From the NCBI RefSeq assembly GCF_008330945.1, contig NZ_CP043489.1:1550001-1614000 (forward strand): a stretch of DNA of 64,000 nt, read 5' to 3'. This document shows positions 62,990 to 64,000 of the stretch, one piece after another; position 1 is the first letter of the stretch, and each line of letters starts with the position of its first letter. The position numbers and the translations under genes were made by a program. The notes beneath the pieces were generated by a model. The model was not told where the DNA came from, did no database searches, and saw only the letters and a program-made list of their open reading frames with translations. This DNA comes from Labrys sp. KNU-23. GTDB taxonomy: Bacteria; Pseudomonadota; Alphaproteobacteria; Rhizobiales; Labraceae.

Positions 62990-63140
62990 CGAGCCCCTCA
63001 CATATGTCCCTGGAAACAACCCTTGCGGGCTCCCGCGAAGGGAGTGGCGGCCTGATGCCTCAGCCCTTCGTGACATTGACGCGCGAGAAGGCCGACCGCC
63101 TAAAGACGGTGCCGCGATTTTTTTCGAATGAAGGGGGACG

Positions 63141-64000
63141 TCAGGAAATCAAGAGCAGGACGCCGGGAATCCGGCGCACCGACAGGCCTTGAGTTTTTGC
63201 CAGCGCCTGGACGGCGGCAAACGCGTCCGCCGTCGAGAAGACCGCACTTACCGGAACGGCAGCATCGATGCCCGGCCGCATCACGATCCGCTCGGGGACA
63301 TAGCGGCCGAGTTCGGCCATTGCCCGAGAAAACGGCCGGCCCTCGAAAATGATGCGGCCTTTCCGCCATGCGAGCACTGCCTGGGCATCCGCGGACTGGG
63401 CCGGCCGCGGCGCTTCTCCACGCACATACAGGGTTTGTTCGTTCGCGGCCACCTCGACGCCCGTGACACCGGAATCGTCGGGTGCGGTCGGGCTGGCTGG
63501 ACCGGCAACGTCGACGCGCCCTTCGGCGGAGGTAACCGTTGCCACATCCTCCAATATCCCGACCGAGAAGCGGCCCGCTTTGGCGGTGCTGTTGCCGCCC
63601 AGCGCCGCCACCCGGAACACCGAGTTCCGATCCGGAGCGATTTTGAATTCGGCTTCGCCTTTTAGCAGCTCGACCAGTCTGAGGCCGGGCCGGTAGCCAA
63701 TGCTGACGGCACTATCCGTGTTGAGGGTGGCGACGGACCCGTCCGGCAAGGTGAACTCGCCCTGGTCGCCGACGGCCGTCGTGAAGTCGGCGCTCCACCA
63801 GACCTGCAGTCTTGGCACGGCCACGAGGCCGACGGCTGCGGCAGCCGCACCGCCGATGACAAAGCTGCGCCGCCCCATCAGAACATGGCGGTTCGGTCTG
63901 GCGGCAGCCGGCGGAGGCATGCCGGCCGACCCCGTATCGATGGCCTGTAGTTGCTGCCAGAACGAACGTTCGCGCTCGAAAGCCAGCTTGTGATCGGGAG
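63141..64000 (-). CDS. FecR-family anti-sigma regulator, 5' end beyond the window
   Basis: About 285 residues are visible; the frame stays open past base 64000 (KLAFERERSFWQQLQAIDTG is read before the first internal Met), so the N-terminus is cut off. A membrane segment (RSFVIGGAAAAAVGLVAVPR) separates the cytoplasmic sigma-binding part from the periplasmic FecR domain (GDQGEFTLPDGSVATLNTDS, then AVSIGYRPGLRLVELLKGEA) and a C-terminal STN-like region (RRIPGVLLLIS at the end). It should relay a signal from the receptor to an ECF sigma factor expected just outside the window. 151 bp separate it from the receptor gene. Confidence 0.92.
   Translation of the reverse strand, partial: PDHKLAFERERSFWQQLQAIDTGSAGMPPPAAARPNRHVLMGRRSFVIGGAAAAAVGLVAVPRLQVWWSADFTTAVGDQGEFTLPDGSVATLNTDSAVSIGYRPGLRLVELLKGEAEFKIAPDRNSVFRVAALGGNSTAKAGRFSVGILEDVATVTSAEGRVDVAGPASPTAPDDSGVTGVEVAANEQTLYVRGEAPRPAQSADAQAVLAWRKGRIIFEGRPFSRAMAELGRYVPERIVMRPGIDAAVPVSAVFSTADAFAAVQALAKTQGLSVRRIPGVLLLIS

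Noticed and set aside
1..64000. CRISPR arrays, rRNA and tRNA genes, insertion sequences
   Set aside because: No regularly spaced direct repeats, no rRNA or tRNA sequence signatures and no transposase motifs were found by reading both strands; a tRNA scan would be needed to exclude an unusual tRNA.

Overview
The window reads as chromosomal DNA of a high-G+C alphaproteobacterium, most likely of the order Hyphomicrobiales (Rhizobiales). The evidence is codon use, the block xerD / small membrane gene / aroK-aroB-CNNM protein, LysR-rich metabolic neighbourhoods, and intergenic palindromic repeats of a type common in that order. Genus cannot be read from the sequence. No rRNA, tRNA, CRISPR array, transposase or prophage gene was found.

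Bases 1-13.7 kb hold mixed housekeeping and metabolic genes: a DMT exporter (cut by the edge) divergent from a LysR regulator, an SDR-like protein without the usual catalytic residues, a UbiH-type hydroxylase, TesB thioesterase, YggT/DUF167, a lone cobalt-type nitrile hydratase alpha subunit with a His-rich start beside a PhnD-like binding protein, a SleB-type lipoprotein, a GcvA-like LysR facing gabT, and a Gfo/Idh/MocA dehydrogenase. Bases 13.4-19.4 kb hold a lone BrnA-type antitoxin, an AhpD-like protein and a complete CUT1 sugar ABC transporter operon (binding protein, two permeases, ATPase). Both permeases carry an extra hydrophobic insert, and a large hairpin-rich repeat lies between the binding-protein and permease genes.

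Bases 19.8-48.0 kb are a surface-polysaccharide region. On the + strand are two GT2 proteins, a methyltransferase, a KpsE/Wzz-like polysaccharide co-polymerase and a giant two-domain GT4 protein. Converging on it from the - strand are a second giant GT4 protein, a GT2-GT4 fusion, a KpsT-like ATPase and a second KpsE-like protein. Next come a stand-alone domain related to the C-terminus of a Hint protein, an XRE regulator, the Hint-domain protein itself, a conserved unknown protein, and the dTDP-rhamnose genes rfbC-B-D-A read leftward from an extremely A+T-rich ~450 bp tract. The rfb genes supply dTDP-rhamnose and the glycosyltransferases could use it. Export through KpsT/KpsE would need a KpsM-type permease and outer-membrane parts that are absent here.

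Bases 48.7-56.8 kb return to conserved chromosomal genes: xerD, a class A acid phosphatase, a FUSC-family protein, an isoprenylcysteine-methyltransferase-like membrane protein, a 54-residue membrane protein, aroK, aroB and a CNNM/CorC-type protein. Bases 56.9-64 kb are a leftward iron-siderophore operon: fecR-like regulator (cut by the edge), TonB receptor with an N-terminal signalling domain, periplasmic binding protein, fused FhuB-type permease and siderophore-interacting reductase. The genes from receptor to reductase overlap end to end, and no ABC ATPase is present.
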